Shown: positions 24,588-32,937, numbered from the stretch's first letter. The stretch is 45,428 nucleotides of DNA from Acidobacteriota bacterium (GCA_023410055.1 JAEYQK010000121.1:1-45428), one strand, 5' to 3'. Notes: generated from the sequence alone by a model not told the origin. Program-made: numbers and translations.

Positions 24588-25163
24588 TCAAGCGCGGCCG
24601 GCGAATTCGCGCGTTTCGGTGGATACCCTGACCTTCTCGCCCTGCTTGATGAAGAGCGGCACACGAATCTCGATTCCCGTCTCGAGCGTGGCTGGCTTGG
24701 TCACGGTGCCGCTGGAGGTGTCTCCCTTCACGCCGGGTTCTGTATACGTGACCTCAAGCTCGACGTGTGGCGGCAATTGCAGCCCAATCGGATTGCCGTT
24801 GTACTTGTGCAGCTGAATGATCGCGCCTTCGATGAGGAAGCTGAGGGCGTCGCCGAGCATGTCTTCGGATAGCGTGAGCGTCTCGAAGCTCTCCTGGTCC
24901 ATGAAGTGGGAGCCATCACCATCGCTGTAGAGATACGAGGCGGGAACGGTCACAAGATCGGGTTCCTTGAATTTCTCGCTGGCCTTGAATGACTTGTCGA
25001 AGACGGCCTGGGTAAGCAGGTTTCGCATCTTCAGGCGAACGAGCGTTTGTGCGCCGCGAGCGCTGGGCGTGTTGACCTCCGCGTCAAGACAGACATACGG
25101 AGCGTTGTCGTATTCGAAAAACGTTTTGCGCTTAATGTCGATGGCATCAAGTAGGGTGGCCAT
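24588..25163 (-). CDS. Elongation factor P family protein, EfpL/YeiP-like
   Basis: The 191-aa protein has the three-domain EF-P layout (KOW-like N domain, OB domains) with ELEVTYTEPGVKGDT, KPATLETGIEIRVPLF and a C-terminal EFAGRA. EF-P proteins rescue ribosomes stalled at polyproline. The loop that in EF-P carries the modified Lys (PGKG) reads TPSARGAQTLV here, very like the SPTARGAAT loop of E. coli EfpL (YeiP), including the Arg at the tip. I therefore place it with the EfpL-like branch. It starts at 25163 with AGGACC upstream. A canonical efp may be elsewhere in the genome. Confidence 0.85.
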   Translation of the reverse strand: MATLLDAIDIKRKTFFEYDNAPYVCLDAEVNTPSARGAQTLVRLKMRNLLTQAVFDKSFKASEKFKEPDLVTVPASYLYSDGDGSHFMDQESFETLTLSEDMLGDALSFLIEGAIIQLHKYNGNPIGLQLPPHVELEVTYTEPGVKGDTSSGTVTKPATLETGIEIRVPLFIKQGEKVRVSTETREFAGRA

Positions 25164-25211
25164 TGGTCCTCGGAGAATTTCTGGATTCGTGAATAGTTTA
25201 CGCGATGTGCC

Positions 25212-25292
25212 GCCCCTACGGGGCTCGCCAATTTTCTCTTCCCTTACCCAGCCCTTACGGGCTGGGCTAGCTAAATCCCGCCCCTGCGGGGC
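25212..25292. repeat. Three tandem short hairpins (GCCCCTACGGGGC type)
   Basis: Hairpins GCCCCTACGGGGC (25212-25224), CCCAGCCC-TTAC-GGGCTGGG (25247-25266) and GCCCCTGCGGGGC (25280-25292) lie in the gap between the efp-like gene and the next minus-strand gene. A related GCCCTTGCGGGGC lies near 26472. They may also act as a terminator for the downstream-facing transcript. Confidence 0.7.
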
Positions 25293-25310
25293 TGTGGTGT
25301 CGTGAACCGC

Positions 25311-25889
25311 CTAGGTTTTGCGAGGCGCTTGTCTGTTTTGTCGCGTGAGCGCTGTAAACAGCGGTGCGCCGAAGGCGCCGATGGCCAGCAGTGAGCCGAA
25401 CATCAGGGCGACTTCGACGCTGGCTCGTCCTTGACGCGACCAGTAGACGTCGCGGAGATTCAGCCAGAGCGCAAATTCATCAAGCGTAAGAGCGGCGCCA
25501 GTGCCGTAGAGCAGAGACATCAGGCGACTGGCGAAGATCGAGCCGTCGCTTGATCCGGTGCCGAGTTCGATCAGCCAGCCGAAGCCGACGGTTATCAGCA
25601 GTGTGATTCCCCAGACAAGATGATGGATATGACGGCCTCCCACCTCGATGTTGTGGAACGGCCCGATGTCGTTGTGAATGGACCACGTCAGCAGACGAAC
25701 ACAGGCGAACGTAAGGAAGAAACCGATGGAGGCCAGCAGCAAGCGACGACGCGGGCGGTCAGGAATGTGCTCGTGCACCAGGCTGCCCAGGCGCGTGTGG
25801 TGGAGCACCAGCATCACGGCCGCGATGCAGACGGCGATGCCAAGAGCTACGGCGTAGGTGAACGACAGAGCGGCAAATGAAAGCAGCAT
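25311..25889 (-). CDS. Integral membrane protein of unknown function
   Basis: The 192-aa protein has about five hydrophobic segments. The polar signatures GGRHIHHLVWGITLL and LTLDEFALWLNLRDVYW are conserved-looking and recall a small family of uncharacterised bacterial membrane proteins, but no activity is known to me. The ATG at 25889 is preferred over an adjacent in-frame GTG. Confidence 0.65.
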   Translation of the reverse strand: MLLSFAALSFTYAVALGIAVCIAAVMLVLHHTRLGSLVHEHIPDRPRRRLLLASIGFFLTFACVRLLTWSIHNDIGPFHNIEVGGRHIHHLVWGITLLITVGFGWLIELGTGSSDGSIFASRLMSLLYGTGAALTLDEFALWLNLRDVYWSRQGRASVEVALMFGSLLAIGAFGAPLFTALTRQNRQAPRKT

Positions 25890-25956
25890 CACTCAAGTGA
25901 GATGAGGGTTGGAAGGAGGTGGGAAGCAGAAACTTGGAGATAAGGTATACAGGCAC

Positions 25957-26349
25957 CTATTTGCATTTACACCAAGGCGACTGCTTCGACTCCCACAACT
26001 GCACAGTCCAGTACAGGTCATTTAGGAAGAGACAAGGCTTCTTGGATCTGTAATCTGAAAACCTAAACCTGAATGACTGTTGGGCTTTTCCAGCGCGGTA
26101 GATCGTCACTTTGTGGCGCTTGCTGGCATCCAGACCAGTTACTTCCATGCACTGCTTGTTCGGCCATTGCATGATCGGGCGATCATCGACTTTCAATGTG
26201 ATCTTGCCTGATGCGCACAAGTCCGGAGTAGCGCATCTCTGCGGCGGCTCAGAGGACGCAGGCGCGACACATAAGGATTCTGCGTGAAGCGGTTGGCACA
26301 GAATCACAGCGAAGAGGACTAGAATCGCAAGTCCAAAGTAGTGTCGCAT
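25957..26349 (-). CDS. Small secreted protein with cysteine pairs
   Basis: The 130-aa product has a signal peptide (FGLAILVLFAVILCQPLHA) and a mature region with eight Cys residues (for example LCVAPASSEPPQRCATPDLC and a C-terminal WCKCK), plus a beta-rich core. It is exported and likely disulfide-bonded. No family is recognised. A TTG start 3 codons upstream is possible, but the ATG at 26349 is more usual. Confidence 0.65.
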   Translation of the reverse strand: MRHYFGLAILVLFAVILCQPLHAESLCVAPASSEPPQRCATPDLCASGKITLKVDDRPIMQWPNKQCMEVTGLDASKRHKVTIYRAGKAQQSFRFRFSDYRSKKPCLFLNDLYWTVQLWESKQSPWCKCK

Positions 26350-26579
26350 AGACCGCAATTATCAGAGCGTCCTGGTTTCAAAGCAAGATAACTGTTGGGA
26401 ACGGCCCTTTCGTATCCGAATCGGCCCGGATGCTTTCCCGGCACTCCCGTGCTGGGCTAAATTCGAGCCGCCCTTGCGGGGCTGAAACCGTGCGGGTCGT
26501 AACATGCATTTAGGTGCCTGACTTCATGACAGCGGGCGATGTCGGTGGACGTACGGGTCATGAAGGGTGCAAGTGGAAG

Positions 26580-26610
26580 CCCCACGTTAGCTATGCGAAC
26601 GTGGGGCACC
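26580..26610. repeat. CCCCACGTT...AACGTGGGG palindrome (intergenic copy)
   Basis: The same element as at 12629-12659 in hisD: arms CCCCACGTT / AACGTGGGG, loop AGCTATGCG, trailing GCACC or CACC. Only the loop differs between the copies. Confidence 0.85.
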
Positions 26611-26615
26611 GGGCC

Positions 26616-26646
26616 GTGACAGCCGGCGAGGTCGCCGGCGGTACGT
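26616..26646. repeat. GTGACAGCCGGCGA...CGCCGGCGGTAC palindrome
   Basis: AGCCGGCGAGGTCGCCGGCG is palindromic around AGGT. A degraded direct copy lies at 26526-26553 (ATGACAGCGGGCGATGTCGG). Confidence 0.6.
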
Positions 26647-26657
26647 GTTTTTAGTTC

Positions 26658-29600
26658 TTAGTCGAGGCGCTTCGCTTCGAAGTCGCTGCCCTGGTATCCC
26701 GTCAGGCCTATTACCTTGCCGGAAGAATCCCGAGCGAAGCTGATTCGGATGTTGTATTTCGGAATCAAGTAATCTGCTTCGGACTCAGGAACCATTTCCA
26801 GCGGCTCCGATTGACCTTGCGGTTTTGCAATGAGGCGATTGCCGTCTTTGGTGACCTCAACCAGCGGTCCCTTCTCGATCTGGTAACGGCCAACGTAGGA
26901 TTCGAGCACCTTCGCGTCCACCACAAAGTTCGGATTGGGCCGACGGAGCACGCGTCCTTTGGCCCTGATCTCGGGATCCCCAAGCTGGGCGTACGCTTCG
27001 TTTGCCCGCCAGTTGTAATCGAACATGCCGGAGACAACTGACGTTTGCAGCGAAGACGCCTGCTGCTTGAAGGCCGGGATGTGGCCATCGGTGATGAGGT
27101 AATCCCAATCGGGACCACGGTTTGAGTTCAGATTCACGAGGTACATTCCATCCGCAGATGTGCCAGCAACGATCCATACGTAGCGCTCGGGATTGAGTGG
27201 ATGCGGATAGATCATCTGCACGGCGGCGTCTTTGGTCACGAAGTTCTTGCCGTCGATGGTTATGTGATCCGCGGCGATCTGGAGCGGCACTTTGTCGGCC
27301 AGCTTCGCGCTGACGCTGTTGGCATCGGGGCCTCCGATGAGCAGAAGCGAGTAGCGCGCCATATCGGCATCGGAAAGCTCCGTGTCTTTAAACACGCGCG
27401 GTGCAATTTTCTGCCAGTTGCGCCAGTACTCGACAAAGCTCGTGGCCTTGTCGCGGCAGAGCGCCACCATGTCGGGATCTTTGGACGTTGTTCCGACGAC
27501 GACGGCGAACGGCGTTACGCCGAAGTCGGCCATAGAACCGGGGAGCCGCTGGGTTTTGTGAAGTGTCGCAGGCTTATAGTCGGCGGCGGTCAGGCGCAGT
27601 TCGTTGTTCTTCATGCGCAGTTCTTGCGCGACGCCGTTCCAGACCACCTTCACCGGCTTCGCCGGATCGACAAGAGCTGACGAAGGCGAGAGAGCAATGT
27701 CGAGAACGTTCTGCGTGTCCAACCGGATCACGTTGCGATCGATGACTTCGGCATCGACGGCCATGAAGGCCAGAGGGTTCTCGCCCTGCAATACACTCGC
27801 CCAATACGCCTTGGCATAACGCAACTCAGCCGAGCGGATGCGAACGTGTCGGGGATTCGGATCACGCCGATACTGCAACATCCAATCGATGCCCAGATTG
27901 GCATTGACATAGTTGCTGAGCGCCTCGTGGATACGTCCGGGGTACTCGTGATAGCGCACGTTGTAGCCCCAGCGTTGCAGCATGCGCACGGCCCAACGCG
28001 AGTAGTTGACGTCGACGGCCTGGTCGGCGTCACCATGAGAGACGAGAATCGGGACGTTCAACAAACCGTCGGCCATGGCCCATGAGCTTTGTTTCTCGTT
28101 AAGGAAACGCTCCAGTGGACTCAACTTCGCAAGCTGTTCTTCCGACATCTGCGAGTGGTAGTCGGAGCCGCCGAAAACGGGAGCAATTGCGGCGAAGACG
28201 TCGGGGTGACGCATCGCGACGTTCCAGGTTCCCCAGCCACCCATTGAATCGCCGCTAAGGTAAATGCGGTTTATGTCGACGCTGAACAATCGTTTCGCCT
28301 CGGCGATCACGCGCATGATGTCGCTGTCGCCCATGCCGAGGTAAGTCGTGTTACCGCGACCGTGCGCCTCTATATAAATGACGCCCTGATGGTTGGAGAA
28401 CTCAGATTCGATTCCTATGTGGCGGACGTCCGCCGACCACCACCGTACGTATTCCGGATTCGCGCCGTTATAGCCGTGTAGCTGGACGACGAGCGGCCAC
28501 TTCTTCTTCGAATCGTAGCTGTGGGGCAAGTAAGCGCGGGCGAATTGCGGAGAGCCGTCGACTTCATCGCGATAGGCAAGACGCACAAAGCCGTCAGCAC
28601 GAACGCGTCCGGTTAGGCCCTTACGCTCCAGCATCAGCTCGTCAAACTCCATCAGCGGAGAATGAATCTTCTCCCACGGATTGCCCGTGGCTTCGCTGAC
28701 CTTAACGCCGAGGCGATCGTCGACCATCGTGGCCAGCATCTTCAGCGTGAATCCCTCGGGCTTTGACGCATCAGCCTTCGCGGCTGCGGCGGCAAGTTCA
28801 CGCGCCTTGACGAGGGAGTCGCCCTTGTACCAGTTGAGGTGCGTGACGAAGAGCAGGCCATCGACCTTGTGCGTGCTGAGGCGCACTTCGTATGGGCCGT
28901 CGGACCAGAGCTTGGCGTCGACCGGGAGCTTCGCGCCGCGCGGCCGGATGGCGTTGAAAACGACTGTTCCACCGGGCCGGATGATTTCGATCTTCACCGG
29001 GTCGGCATCTTTGCGTTCCGCACCGATGTCAGTCTGAATGGTGAAAGCGGCGGGTTTCAAGTTGATGATTGAAGGACCGATCTCCCGAGTGCGGACGAGC
29101 GTGGTGCCCGGCTCAAGCACTCGCAGCATGGCGGACTTGGTCGCCAGTACCTGGATGTAGATGTTGTTGGCGCCGGCGTTCATTGGAACTTCGACTTGAT
29201 CTTCGTCGGGGGTCAGGCTGCGTTCAACATCTTTCGTGAGCACGAGCTTGCCATTGACCCAGAGGCGAACCCCGTCGCCGCTTCCGAGCGAGATGAGCGC
29301 GTTTCCGGCCTTCTCGCGCTGGACATTCGTATAGACGCAAACGACTGCACCTTCTTTGTTGCCGGCCATCTCGCCGAAACCTAACTCGTCGCCGTAAGGG
29401 GTTTGGGTCCGCCACTTCAGAGTGGAGCCATCGGGGAGTCTGAGGTCGGCGCCATCTTTCGGCTGGGCCGCAGCTTCTCCGGCTAGGCAATCGATCCCGA
29501 GCGAACCTTTGATGGGGCCGGCTACGAGCCACTGGCGAATATAGTCAGGATTATTGCGCTGCCAAGGCATTCGCATTTCGTCTTTCAGCTTGGGAGCGGT

Positions 29601-29681
29601 TGGATTTGCTTGAGCTATGAGAGCGGAGGAAATACAGATCACGGCAGCAACCAGCATGAACAGCCGGACACACTTATTCAT
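26658..29681 (-). CDS. Secreted prolyl-oligopeptidase-like alpha/beta hydrolase
   Basis: The 1007-aa exported protein has a signal peptide (LFMLVAAVICISSALIAQA, residues about 7-25) and a long N-terminal beta-rich part (about 45-340). A central alpha/beta-hydrolase domain follows. Candidate catalytic residues are Ser about 478 in GDSMGGWGTW, Asp about 552 in VSHGDADQAVD and His about 583 in YPGRIHEALSNY, matching an esterase/peptidase of the S9 type. A C-terminal region (about 650-1007) contains TSKDPDMVALCRD and several beta segments. It probably cleaves peptides or esters outside the cytoplasm; the exact substrate is unknown. The ATG at 29681 has AAGAGGTG upstream. It is a single-gene unit. 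Confidence 0.85.
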   Translation of the reverse strand: MNKCVRLFMLVAAVICISSALIAQANPTAPKLKDEMRMPWQRNNPDYIRQWLVAGPIKGSLGIDCLAGEAAAQPKDGADLRLPDGSTLKWRTQTPYGDELGFGEMAGNKEGAVVCVYTNVQREKAGNALISLGSGDGVRLWVNGKLVLTKDVERSLTPDEDQVEVPMNAGANNIYIQVLATKSAMLRVLEPGTTLVRTREIGPSIINLKPAAFTIQTDIGAERKDADPVKIEIIRPGGTVVFNAIRPRGAKLPVDAKLWSDGPYEVRLSTHKVDGLLFVTHLNWYKGDSLVKARELAAAAAKADASKPEGFTLKMLATMVDDRLGVKVSEATGNPWEKIHSPLMEFDELMLERKGLTGRVRADGFVRLAYRDEVDGSPQFARAYLPHSYDSKKKWPLVVQLHGYNGANPEYVRWWSADVRHIGIESEFSNHQGVIYIEAHGRGNTTYLGMGDSDIMRVIAEAKRLFSVDINRIYLSGDSMGGWGTWNVAMRHPDVFAAIAPVFGGSDYHSQMSEEQLAKLSPLERFLNEKQSSWAMADGLLNVPILVSHGDADQAVDVNYSRWAVRMLQRWGYNVRYHEYPGRIHEALSNYVNANLGIDWMLQYRRDPNPRHVRIRSAELRYAKAYWASVLQGENPLAFMAVDAEVIDRNVIRLDTQNVLDIALSPSSALVDPAKPVKVVWNGVAQELRMKNNELRLTAADYKPATLHKTQRLPGSMADFGVTPFAVVVGTTSKDPDMVALCRDKATSFVEYWRNWQKIAPRVFKDTELSDADMARYSLLLIGGPDANSVSAKLADKVPLQIAADHITIDGKNFVTKDAAVQMIYPHPLNPERYVWIVAGTSADGMYLVNLNSNRGPDWDYLITDGHIPAFKQQASSLQTSVVSGMFDYNWRANEAYAQLGDPEIRAKGRVLRRPNPNFVVDAKVLESYVGRYQIEKGPLVEVTKDGNRLIAKPQGQSEPLEMVPESEADYLIPKYNIRISFARDSSGKVIGLTGYQGSDFEAKRLD

Positions 29682-29863
29682 TAATCACCTCTTGGCCACT
29701 AATACGAGGGCAGGTCAGTATATGTTCCAGGAGATCAGGCTATCAATCTGAATTTGAAGGAGTAATGTCGAGGAAGCTTGCGTGATATCCGTCTATTTTG
29801 GTCGTAAATTTCCAAGCTGTTGAGCAGGCGAGGGATAGCCGATTCCAGCTGTTCTGATTTTTG

Positions 29864-29893
29864 TTGCACTCAAGAAGATCGGGTGCCTACAAT
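29864..29893 (+). promoter_or_regulatory. Putative promoter of the isc operon
   Basis: TTGCAC (29864-29869) and TACAAT (29888-29893) are separated by 18 bp and followed directly by the palindrome at 29898-29916. Confidence 0.7.
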
Positions 29894-29897
29894 GAAT

Positions 29898-29916
29898 TAC
29901 GACTAAAAGCGTCGTA
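29898..29916. promoter_or_regulatory. Candidate IscR-type operator
   Basis: TACGAC and GTCGTA surround TAAAAGC. The core ACGACTAAAAGCGTCGT resembles the E. coli IscR type-1 pattern (GACTRAWW..GTC) and covers the expected transcription start of the isc operon, which begins with iscR. Confidence 0.65.
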
Positions 29917-29929
29917 TATTTTCTCCGGC

Positions 29930-29961
29930 GCACCATCCCCTGCGGGGAAGGGTGCGGCACC
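29930..29961. repeat. GCACC...GGGTGC palindrome with trailing GGCACC upstream of iscR
   Basis: GCACCATCCCC / GGGGAAGGGTGC arms are followed by GGCACC, as in the hisC and hisD copies but with sequence changes. It lies between the isc promoter and the iscR start, so it is within the 5' untranslated region. Confidence 0.75.
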
Positions 29962-29969
29962 CCAAACCA

Positions 29970-30446
29970 ATGCTGAAGCTGACCAAAAAGGCCGACTACG
30001 GATTGATCGCCATGAAGCATCTGGCGGAGCGCACCCTCGGTGAAACGCACTCGTCTGATCTGTGTTGCTCGGCGAAGGATCTGGCGGACAGCTATGGTCT
30101 GCCGCTGGAAGCGTTGGCGAAGATCCTGCAACGGCTGGTCAAGGCTGGGCTGCTGGTTTCGCAGTACGGGACGAACGGTGGTTATACGCTGGCGCGCGAT
30201 GCACGGCAGATCACGGCGTTCCAGGTCATCGAGGCGATAGAAGGACCGTTGTTCGTCACGTCGTGCGTGTCAGTGCGGGGCGAGTGCGAGCAGAGTACGA
30301 AGTGTACGGTGCGCGAACCGCTGCGCAAAGTGAGCGCGGGAATAGAAGAAGTGCTGAATAAGATCACGATTTTCGACATGGCGGTCGACAGCTCGAAGGA
30401 AGAGAAGGCCGTCGAGTTGGTGAATATTGAGCCGGCGCTGAGTTAG
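29970..30446 (+). CDS. iscR: IscR, Rrf2-family Fe-S-responsive repressor
   Basis: The 158-aa protein has an N-terminal winged helix (LKLTKKADYGLIAMKHLAE, LPLEALAKILQRLVKAGLL, GTNGGYTLAR) and the cluster cysteines C99, C106 and C112. It would sense Fe-S status and repress the isc operon. The ATG at 29970 aligns with the family start, but no strong ribosome site is seen because the upstream DNA is a palindromic repeat. It is the first gene of the isc operon, with a candidate operator just upstream. Confidence 0.92.
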   Translation: MLKLTKKADYGLIAMKHLAERTLGETHSSDLCCSAKDLADSYGLPLEALAKILQRLVKAGLLVSQYGTNGGYTLARDARQITAFQVIEAIEGPLFVTSCVSVRGECEQSTKCTVREPLRKVSAGIEEVLNKITIFDMAVDSSKEEKAVELVNIEPALS

Positions 30447-30471
30447 CCGGCACGGGGATGCGTTGTGGAAA

Positions 30472-30510
30472 GGTAGGGATTCCTCGTCGCTGCGCTCCTC
30501 GGAATGACAA
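30472..30510. repeat. GCAGGGATTCCTCG-type dispersed repeat (copy 2)
   Basis: GTAGGGATTCCTCGTCGCTG ... CTCGGAATGACAA lies between iscR and iscS, just before the iscS ribosome site. Confidence 0.7.
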
Positions 30511-30521
30511 GGACAGGAATT

Positions 30522-31763
30522 ATGAGTTCGAACATTGCAGTGCCTGAAGGTGTGAAGCTGCCGATCTACATGGATAACCATGCCACGACGCGAGTCGATC
30601 CGCGCGTGCTGGAAGAGATGCTGCCGTATTTCTGCGAGACGTATGGGAATGCTGCGAGCCGAAATCATCCGTTCGGATGGGAAGCCGAGAAGGCGGTGGG
30701 GCAGGCGCGCGAGAGGATCGCGAAGCTGATTGGCGCCGATCCGAAGGAGATCATCTTCACCTCGGGCGCGACAGAGAGCGACAACCTGGCGATCAAGGGC
30801 GTCGCCGAGATGTACCGCGAGAAGGGCGACCATATCATTACGTGCGTCACCGAACACAAGGCGGTGCTGGATACGTGCAAGCGGCTGGAAAAGCGCGGGT
30901 ACAAGGTCACGTATCTGCCGGTGCAGAAAGACGGGTTGATTGATCTCGAGGAACTAAAAGCTGCTCTGACGGACAAGACGATCCTGGTCTCGATCATGGC
31001 GGCGAACAACGAGATTGGCGTGATTCAGCCGATTGAGGAGATCGGGAAGCTGTGTCGCGAGCGCGGTGTCATCTTTCATTCGGACGCGACGCAGGGCGTG
31101 GGCAAGATGCCGATAGACGTCAACAAGCAGTTCATCGATCTGCTCTCGATCTCGGCGCACAAGATGTACGGACCGAAAGGCGTGGGCGCGCTTTACGTGC
31201 GGCGCAAGAATCCGCGCGTACAACTCGTCTCGCAGATGGACGGCGGTGGTCACGAGCGCGGCTTCCGCAGCGGAACCCTGGCCGTGCAGAACATCGTCGG
31301 GCTGGGCAAGGCCTGCGAGATCGCGCTGAACGAAGGCGCGAAAGAGGCTTGTCATCTGGCCGGGTTGCGCAATCGTCTGAAGGAAAAACTTGAAGCCGAG
31401 TTGGACGAAGTATTCATCAATGGCTCGATGGAGCACCGGCTGCCGGGCAATCTGAACATGAGCTTTGCCTACGTCGAAGGCGAATCGCTGCTCATGGGCA
31501 TCAACGACATCGCGGTGTCGAGCGGGTCGGCATGCACTTCGGCGACGCTGGAACCTTCGTACGTTTTGAAAGCTCTGGGCGTGGGTGACGAGAACGCGCA
31601 CAGCTCAATACGCTTCGGTATTGGCCGCTTCAACACCGAAGCCGAGATCGACTATGCTGCCGCACGCGTAATCGAAACGGTGAAGCGACTGCGCGAACTG
31701 TCGCCTCTGTACGAGATGGCGAAAGAGGGCGTGGATCTGAAGAAGGTAGAGTGGAAAGCGTAG
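30522..31763 (+). CDS. iscS: IscS, cysteine desulfurase
   Basis: The 413-aa PLP enzyme provides sulfur from cysteine for Fe-S assembly. The PLP lysine is K214 in SAHKMYGPKG, the catalytic loop Cys is C338 in SSGSACTSA, and the group I end motif EGVDLKKVEW is present. The ATG at 30522 follows GGACAGGAAT. It lies 75 bp after iscR, with a repeat in the gap. The protein is about 10 residues longer than E. coli IscS at the N-terminus. Confidence 0.97.
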   Translation: MSSNIAVPEGVKLPIYMDNHATTRVDPRVLEEMLPYFCETYGNAASRNHPFGWEAEKAVGQARERIAKLIGADPKEIIFTSGATESDNLAIKGVAEMYREKGDHIITCVTEHKAVLDTCKRLEKRGYKVTYLPVQKDGLIDLEELKAALTDKTILVSIMAANNEIGVIQPIEEIGKLCRERGVIFHSDATQGVGKMPIDVNKQFIDLLSISAHKMYGPKGVGALYVRRKNPRVQLVSQMDGGGHERGFRSGTLAVQNIVGLGKACEIALNEGAKEACHLAGLRNRLKEKLEAELDEVFINGSMEHRLPGNLNMSFAYVEGESLLMGINDIAVSSGSACTSATLEPSYVLKALGVGDENAHSSIRFGIGRFNTEAEIDYAAARVIETVKRLRELSPLYEMAKEGVDLKKVEWKA

Positions 31764-31793
31764 AAGAATCGGGTGATCGGGTGGTCTGAAATG

Positions 31794-31830
31794 CCCACCC
31801 TTCGCGAAAACGGCGAAGGATGAGGCACCC
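31794..31830. repeat. CCTTCGC...GCGAAGG palindrome with trailing GGCACC
   Basis: CCTTCGC (from 31799) and GCGAAGG (to 31819) are perfect 7-bp arms, and GAGGCACCC follows. It lies between iscS and iscU, upstream of the iscU ribosome site (GGAGAG). Confidence 0.65.
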
Positions 31831-31856
31831 GCGAATCGGTTTGTTGGAGAGTAAGT

Positions 31857-32240
31857 ATGTCCTATAGCAACAAGGTTCTTGATCACTACACGAATCCGCG
31901 CAATGTCGGTTCGCTGGACAAGTCTAGCGCTGACGTGGGTACTGGGCTGGTTGGCGCGCCCGAGTGTGGCGATGTCATGAAACTGCAGATTAAGGTCAAT
32001 CCTGAGACGAATGTCATTGAGGACGCTAAGTTCAAGACGTTCGGCTGCGGATCGGCGATTGCTTCCTCTTCCCTTGCGACCGAATGGGTCAAGGGCAAGA
32101 GCATCGACGAGGCGCTCCAGATCAAGAACTCCGATATCGTTCGCGAACTCGCGCTTCCTCCTGTGAAGATTCACTGCTCGGTGCTGGCGGAAGATGCGAT
32201 CCGGGCGGCGATAAGCGATTGGAAGAAGAAGAAAGGCTAG
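31857..32240 (+). CDS. iscU: IscU, Fe-S cluster scaffold
   Basis: The 127-aa scaffold has the three conserved cysteines C37 (PECGDVM, with D39), C64 (TFGCGSA) and C107 (KIHCSVL), and an LPPVKIHCS motif, the LPPVK site recognised by HscA. It receives sulfur from IscS and passes clusters on with HscA/HscB. Ribosome site GGAGAG. Complete and normal in length. Confidence 0.97.
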   Translation: MSYSNKVLDHYTNPRNVGSLDKSSADVGTGLVGAPECGDVMKLQIKVNPETNVIEDAKFKTFGCGSAIASSSLATEWVKGKSIDEALQIKNSDIVRELALPPVKIHCSVLAEDAIRAAISDWKKKKG

Positions 32241-32284
32241 TACCGAGTAGCGAGTAGCGAGTACCTAGTACTCAGTAGTACTTG
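32241..32284. repeat. AGTACCTAGTA-type tandem repeat (second block)
   Basis: Units GAGTAGC and GAGTACCTAGTA are iterated in the 57-bp gap between iscU and iscA; compare 2333-2362. Confidence 0.55.
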
Positions 32285-32297
32285 TTGGGAGTGATAG

Positions 32298-32657
32298 ATG
32301 GACATGGGTTTGGGAACGGCACAGACAAAGAGCATCACCGTTACTGACAAAGCTCTCGCGCGTATTCGCGCTGTGCTTGTGGCTGAAGGACTCGCGGGCG
32401 AGGGCGGCCTGCGTCTTGGCGTGCAGGGCGGCGGTTGCAGCGGACTCAGTTACAGTGTGCAGTTTGAGGGCGGACCGCAGGAGCGCGACCGGATATTCAC
32501 TTTCGGCGACGTTCGCATTTTTGTCGATCCGAAGTCGTTCATCTATCTCGCCGGCATGACGCTTGATTACGAAGAGAGCCTGATGAAAACCGGCTTCGTG
32601 TTCCAAAATCCGAACGCAGCGAAGTCTTGTGGGTGCGGGAGCTCGTTTTCGGCTTAG
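32298..32657 (+). CDS. iscA: IscA, A-type Fe-S carrier
   Basis: The 119-aa A-type carrier has C47 in GGGCSGLSY and the pair C111/C113 in SCGCGSSF. It carries clusters from IscU to apoproteins. It is slightly longer than the usual 107 residues because of an N-terminal extension. GGGAGTG lies just before the ATG. Confidence 0.95.
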   Translation: MDMGLGTAQTKSITVTDKALARIRAVLVAEGLAGEGGLRLGVQGGGCSGLSYSVQFEGGPQERDRIFTFGDVRIFVDPKSFIYLAGMTLDYEESLMKTGFVFQNPNAAKSCGCGSSFSA

Positions 32658-32666
32658 AATTTTGCC

Positions 32667-32912
32667 ATGATCAGCGATTTAGCAATCAAGGTTGGCCAGG
32701 AAAGACTGGCACCAGCTGACGCGGTAGAGATGGGAGTCGTGATCTGCGACAACTGCGGGCTGCGCTTTACCATCACGCAATCGGCGGAGCACCGCAACAC
32801 GGACGCCGCCGAGCGACAGGCGTCCTGGCTCGAGAAGCACCTGGCTCATGATCACGAGAATGGTTTTGATCACGAGGACACGATCGATTTGCCGGGATTC
32901 TCGAGGAATTAG
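32667..32912 (+). CDS. 81-aa protein with a Cys/His metal-site pattern, inside the isc operon
   Basis: The gene starts 9 bp after the iscA stop. The product has CDNCG (residues about 27-31) and a later HLAHDHENGFDHED, giving a possible C-x2-C ... H metal site, and an acidic C-terminus. I know no function. Its place between iscA and hscB makes a role in Fe-S or metal handling plausible, but that is inferred from position only. Confidence 0.65.
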   Translation: MISDLAIKVGQERLAPADAVEMGVVICDNCGLRFTITQSAEHRNTDAAERQASWLEKHLAHDHENGFDHEDTIDLPGFSRN

Positions 32913-32937
32913 AGGCTCACGCCAGGCGGTGTGGTCA

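Larger units (their letters stand above)
26350..26657. other. 308-bp gene-free region holding several palindromic repeats
   Basis: It holds the GCCCTTGCGGGGC hairpin near 26472; two imperfect copies of a GACAGC(G/C)GGCGA...GT(C)GCCGGCGGTACG unit (26526-26553 and 26616-26646); and the CCCCACGTT/AACGTGGGG palindrome at 26580-26610 followed by CACC. No ORF or promoter is evident. Confidence 0.7.
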
